Shown here in pieces: positions 6,950-16,142 of a stretch of 64,000 nucleotides of DNA. Both the position numbers and the translations under genes were made by a program. This DNA comes from Micromonospora sp. MP36 (GTDB taxonomy: Bacteria > Actinomycetota > Actinomycetes > Mycobacteriales > Micromonosporaceae), in assembly GCF_008119785.1 (NCBI RefSeq), contig NZ_VSFA01000008.1, positions 1-64,000 on the forward strand, read 5' to 3'. The notes beneath the pieces are model-generated. The model had not been told where the DNA came from, searched no databases, and saw only the letters and a program-made list of their open reading frames with translations. How positions within the stretch are numbered: position 1 is the stretch's first letter; each line of letters opens with the position of its first letter.

Positions 6950-9040
6950 GTGCGCGATGAGGGCGATGACCCGTATCTCTGGCTGGAAGATCTTGATGGT
7001 GCGGACGCCGCCGGGTGGGTGCGGGACCGCAACGCGGAAACCGTGGCCGCGCTGGCCAGGGGCGAGCGGTTCGTTGCCCTGCGGGACGAGATCCGGCAGG
7101 TGCTCGACGCCGAGGACCGCATTCCCTATCCGGGCTGGCGTGGGGATCGCTATTACTACAACTTCTGGCAGGACGCCGCCCATCCCCGTGGGCTCTGGCG
7201 CCGGACCAGCCCGGAACAGTACCGGCGGCCGGAGCCCGAGTGGGACGTGCTGCTCGACGTCGACGCGTTGGCCGCCGAGGAGGGTGAGAACTGGGTCTGG
7301 CGCGGCGTGACGGTGCTGCGCGCCGGTTACCGGCGCTGCCTGATCAGTCTGTCCCGGGGCGGCGCGGACGCGGTGGTGGTCCGCGAGTTCGACGTCGTCC
7401 GGCGGGCCTTCGTCGCGGACGGCTTCACGCTTCCCGAGGCCAAGAGCCGCGTCTGTTGGATCGACGCCGATCACGTCTACGTGGGCACCGACTTCGGGCC
7501 GGGTTCGCTGACCAGGTCCGGGTATCCGCGGATCGTCAAGCGGTGGCGGCGGGGCACGCCGCTGGCGGCGGCTGAGGTCGTCTACGAGGGTCGCGCCGAG
7601 GACGTGGGCGTGGTCGCCTGGCACGACCCGACACCGGGGTTCGAGCGCGACTTCGTGGGTCGCGGCCTGGACTTCTACCGCCAGGAGACCTACCTGCTGT
7701 CGGAGGCGGGCGAACGGATCCGGATTCCCATGCCGGAGGACGCCCATCTGGACGTACATCGGGAATGGCTGGTCGTCCGCCTGCGCTCGCCATGGACGGT
7801 GGGCGAGGTGACCTATCCTGCCGGCGCCCTGCTGGCGGCCCGCTTCGACGCGTTCCTCACCGGTGCGCGGGAGATGGCGGTGCTCTTCCAACCCGGCGCC
7901 CGCACGGCGCTCACCGGTTACGTGTGGACGCGGCACCATCTGATCCTGGCCACCCTCGCCGACGTGCGGAGCCGGCTTGAGGTGCTGACACCGGGCGAGA
8001 CACAGTGGCGGCGGGAGCCGCTCGCGGGGGTGCCGCAGGACGAGCACAGCTGGATCGTGAAGACGGACCCGGACCTCGGCGATGACTACCTGCTCGCCTC
8101 GGCGGGGTTCCTCCAGCCGGCGACGCTCCGGCTCGGGCAGGTGGGCGGCGCGGTCGAGACCCTCAAGCGGGAGCCGGCGTTCTTCGACGCCGAGGGTCTG
8201 GCGGTACGGCAGTTCTTCGCCATCTCGGCCGACGGCACGCGGGTGCCGTACTTCGTGGTGGGGGAGCCGGACGCGCCCGCCGGGCCGGCGCTGCTCACCG
8301 GGTACGGCGGGTATGAGGTACCCCAGCTTCCGCACTACGACGGGGTGATCGGCCGGGGCTGGCTGGCCCGGGGCGGCAGGTACGTGGTGGCGAACATCCG
8401 GGGCGGCGGGGAGTACGGCCCGCAGTGGCACCGCGCCGCGATGCGGGAGAACCGGCCCAGGGGGTACGAGGACTTCGCCGCGGTGGCGGCCGACCTGGTC
8501 GCACGGGGGATCACCGCGCCGGCGCAGCTCGGCATCGAGGGTGGCAGCAACGGCGGGCTGTTGATGGGGGTGATGCTGACCCGCTACCCGTCGCTCCTTG
8601 GCGCCGTCGTCGCGCATGTGCCGGTGCTGGACATGCGGCGCTACCACCGCCTGCTGGCCGGTGCCTCGTGGATGGCCGAGTACGGCGACCCGGACCGGGC
8701 GGAGGACTGGGCCTACCTGCGGGAGTACTCGCCGTACCACAACATCCGCAGTGGGGCGGTGTACCCGCCGGTCCTGTTCATCACCTCGACGCGGGACGAC
8801 CGGGTGCATCCGGGGCACGCCCGCAAGATGACGGCCCGGCTGCGCGAGCACGGCCACGACGTGTCCTACTACGAGAACGTCGAAGGCGGGCACGGTGCCG
8901 CCGCCAACAACGAGCAGCGCGCCTTCATCTCGGCGCTGGCGCTGGAGTTCCTCTGGCGGACGTTGACCGAGCCGGTGAACGTTGCCCTACCGCGTCAGGC
9001 CGGGGAGGCGGCTGCGCAAGGTGCTACCGGGCCTTGGTGA
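6950..9040 (+). CDS. Prolyl oligopeptidase family serine peptidase (S9A)
   Basis: A cytoplasmic-type enzyme of about 696 residues that cleaves short peptides, classically after proline. The N-terminus begins DDPYLWLEDLDG, the family signature. A beta-propeller follows, then an alpha/beta-hydrolase domain with the nucleophile in GIEGGSNGGLLMG (Ser near residue 534), the acid in TSTRDDRVHPGHARKM (Asp near 617) and the histidine in VEGGHGAAANN (near 648), so the catalytic triad is complete. No signal peptide is seen. I chose the GTG at 6950 because AAGGTGG lies five bases upstream; GTGs at 6941 and 6932 are alternatives. It is transcribed divergently from the lipoprotein pair. Confidence 0.93.
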   Translation: MRDEGDDPYLWLEDLDGADAAGWVRDRNAETVAALARGERFVALRDEIRQVLDAEDRIPYPGWRGDRYYYNFWQDAAHPRGLWRRTSPEQYRRPEPEWDVLLDVDALAAEEGENWVWRGVTVLRAGYRRCLISLSRGGADAVVVREFDVVRRAFVADGFTLPEAKSRVCWIDADHVYVGTDFGPGSLTRSGYPRIVKRWRRGTPLAAAEVVYEGRAEDVGVVAWHDPTPGFERDFVGRGLDFYRQETYLLSEAGERIRIPMPEDAHLDVHREWLVVRLRSPWTVGEVTYPAGALLAARFDAFLTGAREMAVLFQPGARTALTGYVWTRHHLILATLADVRSRLEVLTPGETQWRREPLAGVPQDEHSWIVKTDPDLGDDYLLASAGFLQPATLRLGQVGGAVETLKREPAFFDAEGLAVRQFFAISADGTRVPYFVVGEPDAPAGPALLTGYGGYEVPQLPHYDGVIGRGWLARGGRYVVANIRGGGEYGPQWHRAAMRENRPRGYEDFAAVAADLVARGITAPAQLGIEGGSNGGLLMGVMLTRYPSLLGAVVAHVPVLDMRRYHRLLAGASWMAEYGDPDRAEDWAYLREYSPYHNIRSGAVYPPVLFITSTRDDRVHPGHARKMTARLREHGHDVSYYENVEGGHGAAANNEQRAFISALALEFLWRTLTEPVNVALPRQAGEAAAQGATGPW

Positions 9041-9229
9041 GCTGCCAGGCCGCCCATACTGATGCGGCCCCACATCCGCGACTTCTGCATCCGGACATCC
9101 TGGAGGGAGATCGAGCGGGATTCGCACACCCGGAAATGTCAAGCCCCCGTTCGTTTCGGATGGTTATGCCCGCAATGCGGAACGATCCGGAGGGGCAGGC
9201 TCCGCAGCTGTCCCATGGCGCGAGCGGCT

Positions 9230-10402
9230 TCACCCGCCGTAGAGCCAGTCGATGTGCTTGTAGTCGTCGGCCGCCCGGTCACGGAACAGCTCGTTGCGTA
9301 GCAGCCGGGCCACCCCATCCACGTGCCAGATGTCCCCCCACACCCGGGCCGACGTCTGCACCCGGGCCGTCCGCTCCGACCGCACCGCCTCGTAGGAACG
9401 CAGCGCGACATCCCAGTCCAACCCACCTGACGCCACCGTCTTCCCAGCCTCGACCGCGAGCGCGTACGCGTCCTCGATGGCCTGGCAGGCGCCCTGCGCC
9501 AGGTACTGCAGCATCGGATGGGCGGCATCCCCGGTCAGCGCCAGCCGCCCGTCCACCCACGTCGGGATAGGGGAACGGTCGTACATCGGCCATTTTCGGG
9601 TGCGCCACAGCGATCGCAGCCCTCGGCGCACATCCGGGCACATGCCCGAGAACGCCGATTCCAGCTCGTCGGGGTTGCCCCAGTCTTCCTCGCCTCGGTC
9701 GTAGGCGGCGGACTTGAACACGGCGACCGTGTTGAACATGTCGCCGCTGCGCAGCGCGTACTGGACCAGGTGGCAGCCGGGGCCCAGGTACACGACGACG
9801 TCTTGCAGGGCGTCCTGGTTCAGCTCGACGTCGATCTCGGCGAGGGGGAACGCTCCTCGGTAGGCGACGTACCCGGACGCGATCGGCTGGTCGTCGCTGA
9901 GTTTGCCGCGCAGGGTGGAGCGGAGGCCGTCGGCCGCCAGCGCGAGGTCGCTGGTGAACTCACCGGCTTCGCTGACCACGACCGCCGCGTCCGCGGAGGT
10001 GACCACGTCGTCGACCCGGGTGTTGGGCAGCAGTTCGACGCCCACCCGTCGGCAGGCCTGCACGAGGATGTCCAGCAGGTCGCTGCGGTGGATCACCACG
10101 TACGGCGCGCCGTAGCGCTCGACGAAGTCCGCGCCCAGGTCGAGGTGGGTCAGCTCCGCGCCGTCGACGGCGTCCCGGAAGACCAACCGACGCGGCACGA
10201 CGCCCCGCTCGAGTACGGCGTCGAGCAGCCCCCATTGGCGCAGGATGCGGGTGGCGTTCGGGGCCATCTGCAGCCCGGCCCCGACCTCGGCGAACTCCGC
10301 CGCCCGTTCCAGCACGCGGACGGTGTGACCGGCGCTGGCGAGGGCGTACGCGTTGGCCAGGCCGCCGATTCCGCCGCCGACGATGGTGATGGTTGAGCTC
10401 AT
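9230..10402 (-). CDS. FAD-dependent 3-hydroxybenzoate 6-hydroxylase-like monooxygenase
   Basis: A 390-residue class A flavin monooxygenase. It shows the dinucleotide fold GGGIGGLANAYALASAG at residues 8-24, the middle DG motif in LAADGLRSTLR, and the second FAD motif LTGDAAHPMLQYLAQGACQA. Its position as last gene of a gentisate operon indicates that it hydroxylates 3-hydroxybenzoate (less likely salicylate) to gentisate with NAD(P)H and O2. A 16-bp gap separates it from the maleylpyruvate isomerase stop. Substrate choice is inferred from context. Confidence 0.9.
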   Translation of the reverse strand: MSSTITIVGGGIGGLANAYALASAGHTVRVLERAAEFAEVGAGLQMAPNATRILRQWGLLDAVLERGVVPRRLVFRDAVDGAELTHLDLGADFVERYGAPYVVIHRSDLLDILVQACRRVGVELLPNTRVDDVVTSADAAVVVSEAGEFTSDLALAADGLRSTLRGKLSDDQPIASGYVAYRGAFPLAEIDVELNQDALQDVVVYLGPGCHLVQYALRSGDMFNTVAVFKSAAYDRGEEDWGNPDELESAFSGMCPDVRRGLRSLWRTRKWPMYDRSPIPTWVDGRLALTGDAAHPMLQYLAQGACQAIEDAYALAVEAGKTVASGGLDWDVALRSYEAVRSERTARVQTSARVWGDIWHVDGVARLLRNELFRDRAADDYKHIDWLYGG

Positions 10403-10418
10403 GGTCGTCTCCTCCTCG

Positions 10419-11006
10419 TCACAGCCAGGGGCCGAGGGTCGGTGCCTGGGGCGTTCGGCCGGTCAGCCACGCGGCGAGCGGTGTGGCCTCGCCGCCGGCG
10501 GCCCGCTTGCGGACGGCGTCGACCGCGAGGGCGGCGGTGAAGCCGGCCGGCAGGTCGTCGAAGCCGATCCCGGCGTTCAGGTCGACGGCGTGGATGGCGA
10601 CTTCGCGGGCGCGCATCCACGGGATCTCGCTGGCCGGCACGGTGCGGCCTTGGGCGGTCACCACCTCGTGGGTGAGGGCCTGTGCGGAGAGCGCGTCGAA
10701 CTCCTCGGCCAGGGCCCGCGACGACCGTCGTACCAGGGTGCGGAGTTCGCCGGCGGGCAGCCGGGTGCCGGCCTCGATCTCCGCGGTGCGCTGCTGCGGG
10801 CTCGCGTACATCCGCCGTTCCTCGCCGGTGGCCGCCCAGTGCACCAGCCTCCGCAGCGCTTCGGCGTTGTGGTGCACGTGGGCGATCACGTGGCGGCGGC
10901 TCCAGCCGGGCAGGTCGGTCGCCTTGTCGAGCTCCTGGTCGCTGAGCAGGTCGACAGCGGTGAGGAACAGCTTGGTGCCCTGCTCCATCCAGTCCCGGGC
11001 GGTCAT
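10419..11006 (-). CDS. Maleylpyruvate isomerase, mycothiol-dependent (MDMPI family)
   Basis: A 195-residue DinB/MDMPI-fold protein that isomerises maleylpyruvate to fumarylpyruvate using mycothiol. The conserved start LPGWSRRHVIAHVHHNAEAL and the metal/active-site stretch REVAIHAVDLNAG correspond to the His and Glu/His ligands described for the Corynebacterium enzyme. Its ATG overlaps the stop of the hydrolase gene (ATGA). The gene points to a mycothiol-producing actinomycete. Confidence 0.9.
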   Translation of the reverse strand: MTARDWMEQGTKLFLTAVDLLSDQELDKATDLPGWSRRHVIAHVHHNAEALRRLVHWAATGEERRMYASPQQRTAEIEAGTRLPAGELRTLVRRSSRALAEEFDALSAQALTHEVVTAQGRTVPASEIPWMRAREVAIHAVDLNAGIGFDDLPAGFTAALAVDAVRKRAAGGEATPLAAWLTGRTPQAPTLGPWL

Positions 11007-11833
11007 GATGCCCGGGCCACGTTGGTCAGCCGGCCGATGCCCTGGATCTCGGTGACGAGGGTGGTGCCGTCGGCGAGGTAGCGCGGGGGTTTGCGGGCGT
11101 GGCCGACGCCGCCGGGGGTGCCGGTGGCGATGACGTCGCCGGGCCGCAGCGTCATGATCGTCGAGGCGTACCGGACCAGCGCGACCGGGTCGAACACCAG
11201 ATCGGAGGTGTCCGCCTTCTGCACCGTCTCGCCGTCGACGGCGGCGGTCAGGGTCAGCGCCGGCCGGACGCCGCCGGGCAGTTCGTCGGGCGTGACCAGG
11301 ACCGGTCCGAGCGGCGTGGTGGCCTCGAACGTCTTGCCCTGCAGCCACTCCTTGGTGCGGAACTGCCAGTCCCGCATGGTCACGTCGTTGCAGACGGTGA
11401 ACCCGGCGATCGCGTCGGCCGCCGCCTGCTCGTCGGCGCGGCGTACGGGCCGGCCGATCACCACGGCGAGCTCGGCCTCCCAGTCCACGGCGGTGGACTC
11501 GGGCGCGAGCTGGATGTCGTCGTTGGCGCCGATGAGCGCCTCGGCGAACTTGGCGAACAGCGTCGGGTACTCGGGCAGCTCCCGGCCCATCTCGAGGATG
11601 TGGTTGCGGTAGTTGAGGCCGACGCACAGCACCTTCCCGGGACGCGGTACGACCGGCGCGAACTCGACCCCGCCGGCCGGGTACGTCGCACCGCCGCTCG
11701 CCGCCGCCAGCGCCGGCCAGTCCGGCTGGGCCAGCAGCGCTCCGACGTCGGTGAACCCGAGGTCGACGTACCCGTCCTCAGTAAGGCGGACGGCGCGGGT
11801 GCCCTCGGCGGCGCGGATAGTGGCGAGCTTCAC
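11003..11833 (-). CDS. Fumarylacetoacetate hydrolase family protein (fumarylpyruvate hydrolase)
   Basis: A 276-residue FAH-fold hydrolase expected to split fumarylpyruvate into fumarate and pyruvate, the last step of the gentisate path. Family marks are VLCVGLNYRNHILEMG, the metal ligands in DWEAELAVVIG, CNDVTMRDWQ, and the C-terminal GDVIATGTPGGVGHARKPPR. It overlaps both the dioxygenase stop and the isomerase start by four bases, so the enzymes are made together. Confidence 0.92.
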   Translation of the reverse strand: MKLATIRAAEGTRAVRLTEDGYVDLGFTDVGALLAQPDWPALAAASGGATYPAGGVEFAPVVPRPGKVLCVGLNYRNHILEMGRELPEYPTLFAKFAEALIGANDDIQLAPESTAVDWEAELAVVIGRPVRRADEQAAADAIAGFTVCNDVTMRDWQFRTKEWLQGKTFEATTPLGPVLVTPDELPGGVRPALTLTAAVDGETVQKADTSDLVFDPVALVRYASTIMTLRPGDVIATGTPGGVGHARKPPRYLADGTTLVTEIQGIGRLTNVARAS

Positions 11834-12948
11834 TGGATGATCCCTTCCCGGTTGTCGATCTGGACGCGGTCCTGGTGGAGCCGCTCGAAGACAGGCGTGT
11901 CGCTGAACCGGAACAGGTCCAGTCCGCCGTCGGTGGTGATAGTCAGCGGCTGCCAGGACGGCACCACGAACAGGTCACCGCGCTCGACCGTCCAGGAGGC
12001 CGCCCCGACGGTCACCTGGCCGCTGCCCTGGAAGACCTGGTAGACCGAGGAGCCGACCTCGCGGCGAGTCGCGGTCCCGGTGTCGGGGGCGAGGCGGTGG
12101 AACTCGGTACGGATGGTCGGCATGATGTCGCCGCCGGTGGTCGGGTTGGTGTATCGGACCGCGGCGTGCCCGGGCTCGACGGTGGCGGAGTAGCCCTCGG
12201 CCTCCAGCGCGAGCTGCTCGGTGAGGGCCCGGTCGGTGTGCTCCCACCGGTAGGCCAGCAGCGGGGTGGCCGGGGTCGGCTGCAGCTGGGTGAGCGGACG
12301 CAGTCCCGGGTGCGCCCACAGCCGTTCCGAATACGAGCGCTCCGGCGCGTCCCGGGTTTCGACCTCGTCCGGGCCGAACTCGAAGAAGGTCGAGTCCGCG
12401 TAGTACTGCAACGGGATGTCCAGGCCGTCGATCCAGGCCATGGGCCGGTCGGTGCGGTTGTGGTGGCCGTGCCAGTGCCACCCCGCCTGCGGGAGGAAGT
12501 CACCGCGGCGCATCGCGACCGGGTCGCCGTTGACGACGGTCCACACGCCCTCGCCCTCGACCACGAACCGGAACGCGTTCTGGGTGTGCCGGTGCACGGG
12601 CGCGTCCTCACCCGGGTTGAGGTACTGGATGGCCGCCCACAGGGTCGGGGTGGCGAACGGCCGGCCACCCAGGCCCGGGTTGGCCAGGGCGATGGCCCGC
12701 CGCTCGCCGCCCCGGCCGACCGGGACCAGCTCACCGGCCTGAGCCGCCAGGGGGAGCAGACTGTTCCACCGCCAGCAGTACGGCTGCGCGTGGGAATGCG
12801 GGTGGGCCGGCATCAGGTCGCCGATCTCGGTCCAGAGCGGGACGAGGAGTTCCTTCTCGAACCCGCGGTACAGCTCCTCGAGTTCCGGCGTGCGGACCGG
12901 CTGGCCCGGGTCGTCGGTGGCGGTGATGGTGACCGGTGATTCGGTCAT
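11830..12948 (-). CDS. Gentisate 1,2-dioxygenase
   Basis: A 372-residue bicupin ring-cleaving dioxygenase that opens gentisate to maleylpyruvate with Fe(II) and O2. The N-terminal cupin carries the metal ligands in PVHRHTQNAFRFVVEGEG and the later histidines of GWHWHGHHNRTDRPMAWIDG. The C-terminal cupin is less conserved. It is second in the operon, overlapping the MFS gene stop and the hydrolase start by four bases each. Confidence 0.93.
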   Translation of the reverse strand: MTESPVTITATDDPGQPVRTPELEELYRGFEKELLVPLWTEIGDLMPAHPHSHAQPYCWRWNSLLPLAAQAGELVPVGRGGERRAIALANPGLGGRPFATPTLWAAIQYLNPGEDAPVHRHTQNAFRFVVEGEGVWTVVNGDPVAMRRGDFLPQAGWHWHGHHNRTDRPMAWIDGLDIPLQYYADSTFFEFGPDEVETRDAPERSYSERLWAHPGLRPLTQLQPTPATPLLAYRWEHTDRALTEQLALEAEGYSATVEPGHAAVRYTNPTTGGDIMPTIRTEFHRLAPDTGTATRREVGSSVYQVFQGSGQVTVGAASWTVERGDLFVVPSWQPLTITTDGGLDLFRFSDTPVFERLHQDRVQIDNREGIIQ

Positions 12949-14267
12949 GCCGTGGCTCCTTCCGGCTCAAGGTCGGTTGCGGGGGTGTGCGCCTGGTGCA
13001 TCCGGCGCGGGAAGGCGAACAGCAGCAAACCCGCGACGGCGGCGGCCAGCGCGAAGGCTAGGAAGTTCGAGTCGACGCCCAGCCCGGCCGCGAGCAGCCA
13101 GCCGCCGACCTGGGGTGCCGCCACGGCGCCGATCCGGCCGAAGCCGAGCGAGAAGCCGAGGGCCGAGCCGCGCAGCCGCGCCGGGTAGTGGTTGGCGACC
13201 GCGGCGATGATCAGGCACTGCGTGCCGTGCGTGCCGACGCCCGCGAGCACCAACGCCAGGTAGCCGACGCCGGACGATGGGTGGCTGAGCAGCACCCCGA
13301 GACCGAGCGCCGCCACCGCCGCCGCGAACGCCGCGGCTTTCACCGGGCCGAACCGGGCCCCGGCGTACGCGGTGACGAGCGAGCCGAGCACCGCACCGAG
13401 GTTGAGGGCGAGCAGGAAGGTCAGCGCCGACCCGAGATCGAATCCGCTCTCCCGCATGAGCTGGGGCAGCCAGGTGGCCAGTCCGTACCAGGCGAAGAGG
13501 GTCGCCACGGTGGCCAGCGAGAACAGCACGGTGCTGACGGTGAACGGTGGGCGCAGCAGTGAGCGTAGCGGCTGCCGCGTCTCACCGGTGGGAGTCGCCT
13601 CGTGCTGGGGATCGATCCCGAACTGGGCCTCAAGTGCCGCCGCCTCGTCGGTGCGGCCGCGGGTGCGCAGCCAGATCGGCGACTCCGGTAGGAACCGGAC
13701 GGCCAGGGCGACGACGACCAGCCCGCCCAGCAGCGCGATCACGAACATTGCCCGCCAGCCGAACGACGGCAGGACCTGCATACCGACCAGCGACGCCGCG
13801 ACCCCGCCGATCGGAATGCCGGACATCATCAGGGTCGACACCATCGACCGGTTACGGACGCGCACGTACTCCGCGGTGAGCGCGTTGGCGCTGGGCACGA
13901 GCCCGCCCAGGCCGAGCCCGGCGACGAGCCGGAGTAGACCGAAGACCTCCGGGTTGGGGGCCACGGCGCACAGTGCGGTGAAGACGGAGAACCAGGCGGT
14001 GCACGCGATGATCGTTGTGCGGCGGCCGAGTCGGTCGGCCAGGGCCCCGGCGAAGACGGCGCCGACGAGCATCCCGGCGAAGGCGAGGCTGCCCAGCAGG
14101 CCCGCCCCCGCCTTGGTGAGATGCCAGCCCGGCTCCTGCAACAGGCGGGGGAGAACCGTGCCGTAGACGATGAGGTCGTATCCGTCGAAGACGACGATGA
14201 CCCAGCAGAGGGCGGTCACAAGCGCCGCCGACCTGCGGGTTTGGGGGTGCGTGGTGGTGGGGGTCAT
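12945..14267 (-). CDS. MFS transporter, aromatic acid:H+ symporter type
   Basis: A 440-residue inner-membrane importer with twelve predicted helices. It carries the AAHS signature DGYDLIVYGTVLP in helix 1 and the loop motif GALADRLGRRTT between helices 2 and 3. By position in the gentisate operon it should import 3-hydroxybenzoate or gentisate. I preferred the ATG at 14267; the GTG at 14273 six bases upstream is equally in frame, and both have only weak ribosome sites. It is the first gene of the operon, facing the IclR gene across a 49-bp gap. Confidence 0.9.
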   Translation of the reverse strand: MTPTTTHPQTRRSAALVTALCWVIVVFDGYDLIVYGTVLPRLLQEPGWHLTKAGAGLLGSLAFAGMLVGAVFAGALADRLGRRTTIIACTAWFSVFTALCAVAPNPEVFGLLRLVAGLGLGGLVPSANALTAEYVRVRNRSMVSTLMMSGIPIGGVAASLVGMQVLPSFGWRAMFVIALLGGLVVVALAVRFLPESPIWLRTRGRTDEAAALEAQFGIDPQHEATPTGETRQPLRSLLRPPFTVSTVLFSLATVATLFAWYGLATWLPQLMRESGFDLGSALTFLLALNLGAVLGSLVTAYAGARFGPVKAAAFAAAVAALGLGVLLSHPSSGVGYLALVLAGVGTHGTQCLIIAAVANHYPARLRGSALGFSLGFGRIGAVAAPQVGGWLLAAGLGVDSNFLAFALAAAVAGLLLFAFPRRMHQAHTPATDLEPEGATA

Positions 14268-14300
14268 ACCCACCGATCGTCGGCGTCTTCTGTGAGGCGG

Positions 14301-14306
14301 GATACT
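14301..14306 (+). promoter_or_regulatory. Candidate -10 element for the IclR gene
   Basis: GATACT lies 10 bases before the GTG start of the IclR gene, which would give a very short or absent leader. No convincing -35 is visible. The divergent gap of only 49 bp must also hold the MFS operon promoter and the IclR operator. Confidence 0.35.
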
Positions 14307-14316
14307 GTTTTCTGCT

Positions 14317-15060
14317 GTGAAGAATAAGCCGGTCTACGCCATCGACTCGGTCGATCATGCGCTGCACCTGGCCCAGATCCTGCAGCAGGAGGGGATGCTT
14401 CGGGTCACCGACGCCGCGGAACGGCTCGGCGTCTCCGTGTCGACCGCCCACCGGCTGCTCGCGATGCTGGTCTACCGAGACTTCGCCGCCCAGCGGCCGG
14501 ACCGCACCTACACGGCCGGGCCCGTGCTCCGCCCCGCGCAGCGATCCGAGGCCCCGGTCGCGCTGCTACGCCGCGTCTCCACCCCTCACCTGAACGCCCT
14601 CGTCGACCTGGTGCAGGAGTCGGCGAACCTCGTGATCCTGGCCGGAACGGAGGTGCGCTTCATCGCCACCGTCGAGTGCGCGCGGATCCTCCGGGTCGGC
14701 GAGCGGGCCGGCCGGGTCCTCCCCGCGCACCTCGCCTCCGGCGGCAAGGCGATCCTCGCAGGGCTCCCGCCGGACCAGGTGCGAGCGCTGTACGAGGACG
14801 TGGACGGGATCGACATACCCAAGCTACGGCGGGAGTTGACCTTGGTCCGCAAGCGTGGCTTCGCGATCAACGACCAACTGACCGAGGCCGGGTTGACGGC
14901 ACTCGGCGTGGCGGTTCGTGGGCCCTCTGGAGCGCCCGAGGCGGCGATCTCCCTCGCCATCCCGACCGCGCGGTTCGACCGTCACCAGCTACCGACCTGG
15001 ATCGCCGCCATGACGGCCGCCGCGACGCGGATCGAGAACGACCTCGCCGGGCGATCCTGA
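14317..15060 (+). CDS. IclR-family transcriptional regulator
   Basis: A 247-residue regulator with an N-terminal winged HTH (LRVTDAAERLGVSVSTAHRL near residues 28-47) and a C-terminal IclR effector domain (ERAGRVLPAHLASGGKAILA, RKRGFAINDQLTEAGLTALG). It is transcribed away from the gentisate operon and most likely controls it in response to an aromatic acid. The GTG start at 14317 is taken because the HTH begins soon after and no ATG precedes it. A small hairpin directly after the stop probably ends transcription. Confidence 0.92.
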   Translation: MKNKPVYAIDSVDHALHLAQILQQEGMLRVTDAAERLGVSVSTAHRLLAMLVYRDFAAQRPDRTYTAGPVLRPAQRSEAPVALLRRVSTPHLNALVDLVQESANLVILAGTEVRFIATVECARILRVGERAGRVLPAHLASGGKAILAGLPPDQVRALYEDVDGIDIPKLRRELTLVRKRGFAINDQLTEAGLTALGVAVRGPSGAPEAAISLAIPTARFDRHQLPTWIAAMTAAATRIENDLAGRS

Positions 15061-15064
15061 GCCG

Positions 15065-15082
15065 CTGCGGTGGCGACCGCAG
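15065..15082 (+). terminator. Short hairpin after the IclR gene
   Basis: CTGCGGT, loop GGCG, ACCGCAG forms a perfect 7-bp stem that starts five bases after the IclR stop codon. There is no U-tract, as is usual in high-GC actinomycetes. Confidence 0.5.
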
Positions 15083-15479
15083 TGAGTACGCGCAACGCGA
15101 CGAGCCGGGCACGCCAAGCAATCCCCATGCCGGCAGTCACGCTGCCCGCCCCCTCCTCGGCGGTGAGAATCTTCACGCTCGCGGCCTGCGCCAATGAGGC
15201 TCCGACGTCGCCTCGATTCGATCCCCATCGACGATTGGGCTGGATCCACCGGCGGCGAAAAGCCTTTCGCTGAAAGGGGATTGGCCGGAAGGCGGCACTG
15301 CTGACGACCGGGACACATCCCAGGTAGCCAGTCATGGTCGTCATTAGCTGGGTTCAGGAGGCGGGCAGAGCTACCTCCTATGCTGGCCAAGGGGTATGCG
15401 TCCGACTATTCCGGCGGACTCCGCGAACCGCAGCAGAACGCTGGTAGTACCCAAGAGCAATTCGGGGGATGACACAACC
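15083..15479. other. Intergenic region without recognised gene
   Basis: About 400 bases lie between the IclR hairpin and the YceI start. Only a weak 6-bp hairpin (CCTTTC/GAAAGG at 15263-15277) is seen, and no open frame with family features. The region just before 15480 should hold the YceI promoter. Confidence 0.5.
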
Positions 15480-16142
15480 ATGACCGGTCCTGCCACACGG
15501 TCCTGGGATGGCATCACCATCCCGGCCGCCGGCACCTATCTTCTCGATCAGGCGCACAAGCGGATCGGCTTCCTGGCCCGCCACATGATGGTGAGTCCCG
15601 TACGCGGTGAGTTCGGCGCGGCGACCGCCCGGATCGACGTCACCGAGGACCCGTTGGCATCCTCGGTGAGCGCGACCATCCACGCGGCGACCGTCAACAC
15701 GGGCAACCCCGACCGCGACGCGCACCTGAGCAGCCCCGACTTCCTCGATGTGGAGAGGTATCCCACGCTGGAGTACCGCAGCACAGGGATCAAATGGCAC
15801 GGAAACAACGACTCGATCTTCTACTGGGCTCGCCTGCGGAGTAGCCGACTGGGCCGCCGGAGCGAAGCCAGCCACATCCCACCACAGTCCACAACAGGAC
15901 GGTTCGTGCTCACCGGGGAACTGACAGTCAAGGGGATCACCCGACCGGTCGACCTCCAAGTGGAGTTCGGCGGCGCACGCCGCGACCCTTACGGGCAGGA
16001 CATCTTCGGGTTCAGCGCGACAGCGGAGATCGACCGCGAGGATTACGGGCTGGTGTGGAACGTACTTCTCGACAGCGGGGGCGTCCTCGTTGGCAAGAAC
16101 GTACGGATCGAAATTGCCGGCGAGGCGATTCGCCAGCCCTGA
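15480..16142 (+). CDS. YceI family lipid-binding-type protein with internal insertion
   Basis: A 220-residue protein of the YceI/TT1927b lipocalin-like family, which binds polyisoprenoid-type lipids in studied members. Family stretches are GTYLLDQAHKRIGFLARHMM, RDAHLSSPDFLDVERYPTLE, FVLTGELTVKGITRPVDL and DREDYGLVWNVLLDSGGVLV. Between residues about 105 and 140 there is an extra basic, poorly family-like segment (WARLRSSRLGRRSEASHIPP) that lengthens the protein by some 30 residues over the usual 180-190. The ATG at 15480 is preceded by GGGGGAT. No signal peptide, so it is likely cytoplasmic. Confidence 0.88.
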   Translation: MTGPATRSWDGITIPAAGTYLLDQAHKRIGFLARHMMVSPVRGEFGAATARIDVTEDPLASSVSATIHAATVNTGNPDRDAHLSSPDFLDVERYPTLEYRSTGIKWHGNNDSIFYWARLRSSRLGRRSEASHIPPQSTTGRFVLTGELTVKGITRPVDLQVEFGGARRDPYGQDIFGFSATAEIDREDYGLVWNVLLDSGGVLVGKNVRIEIAGEAIRQP

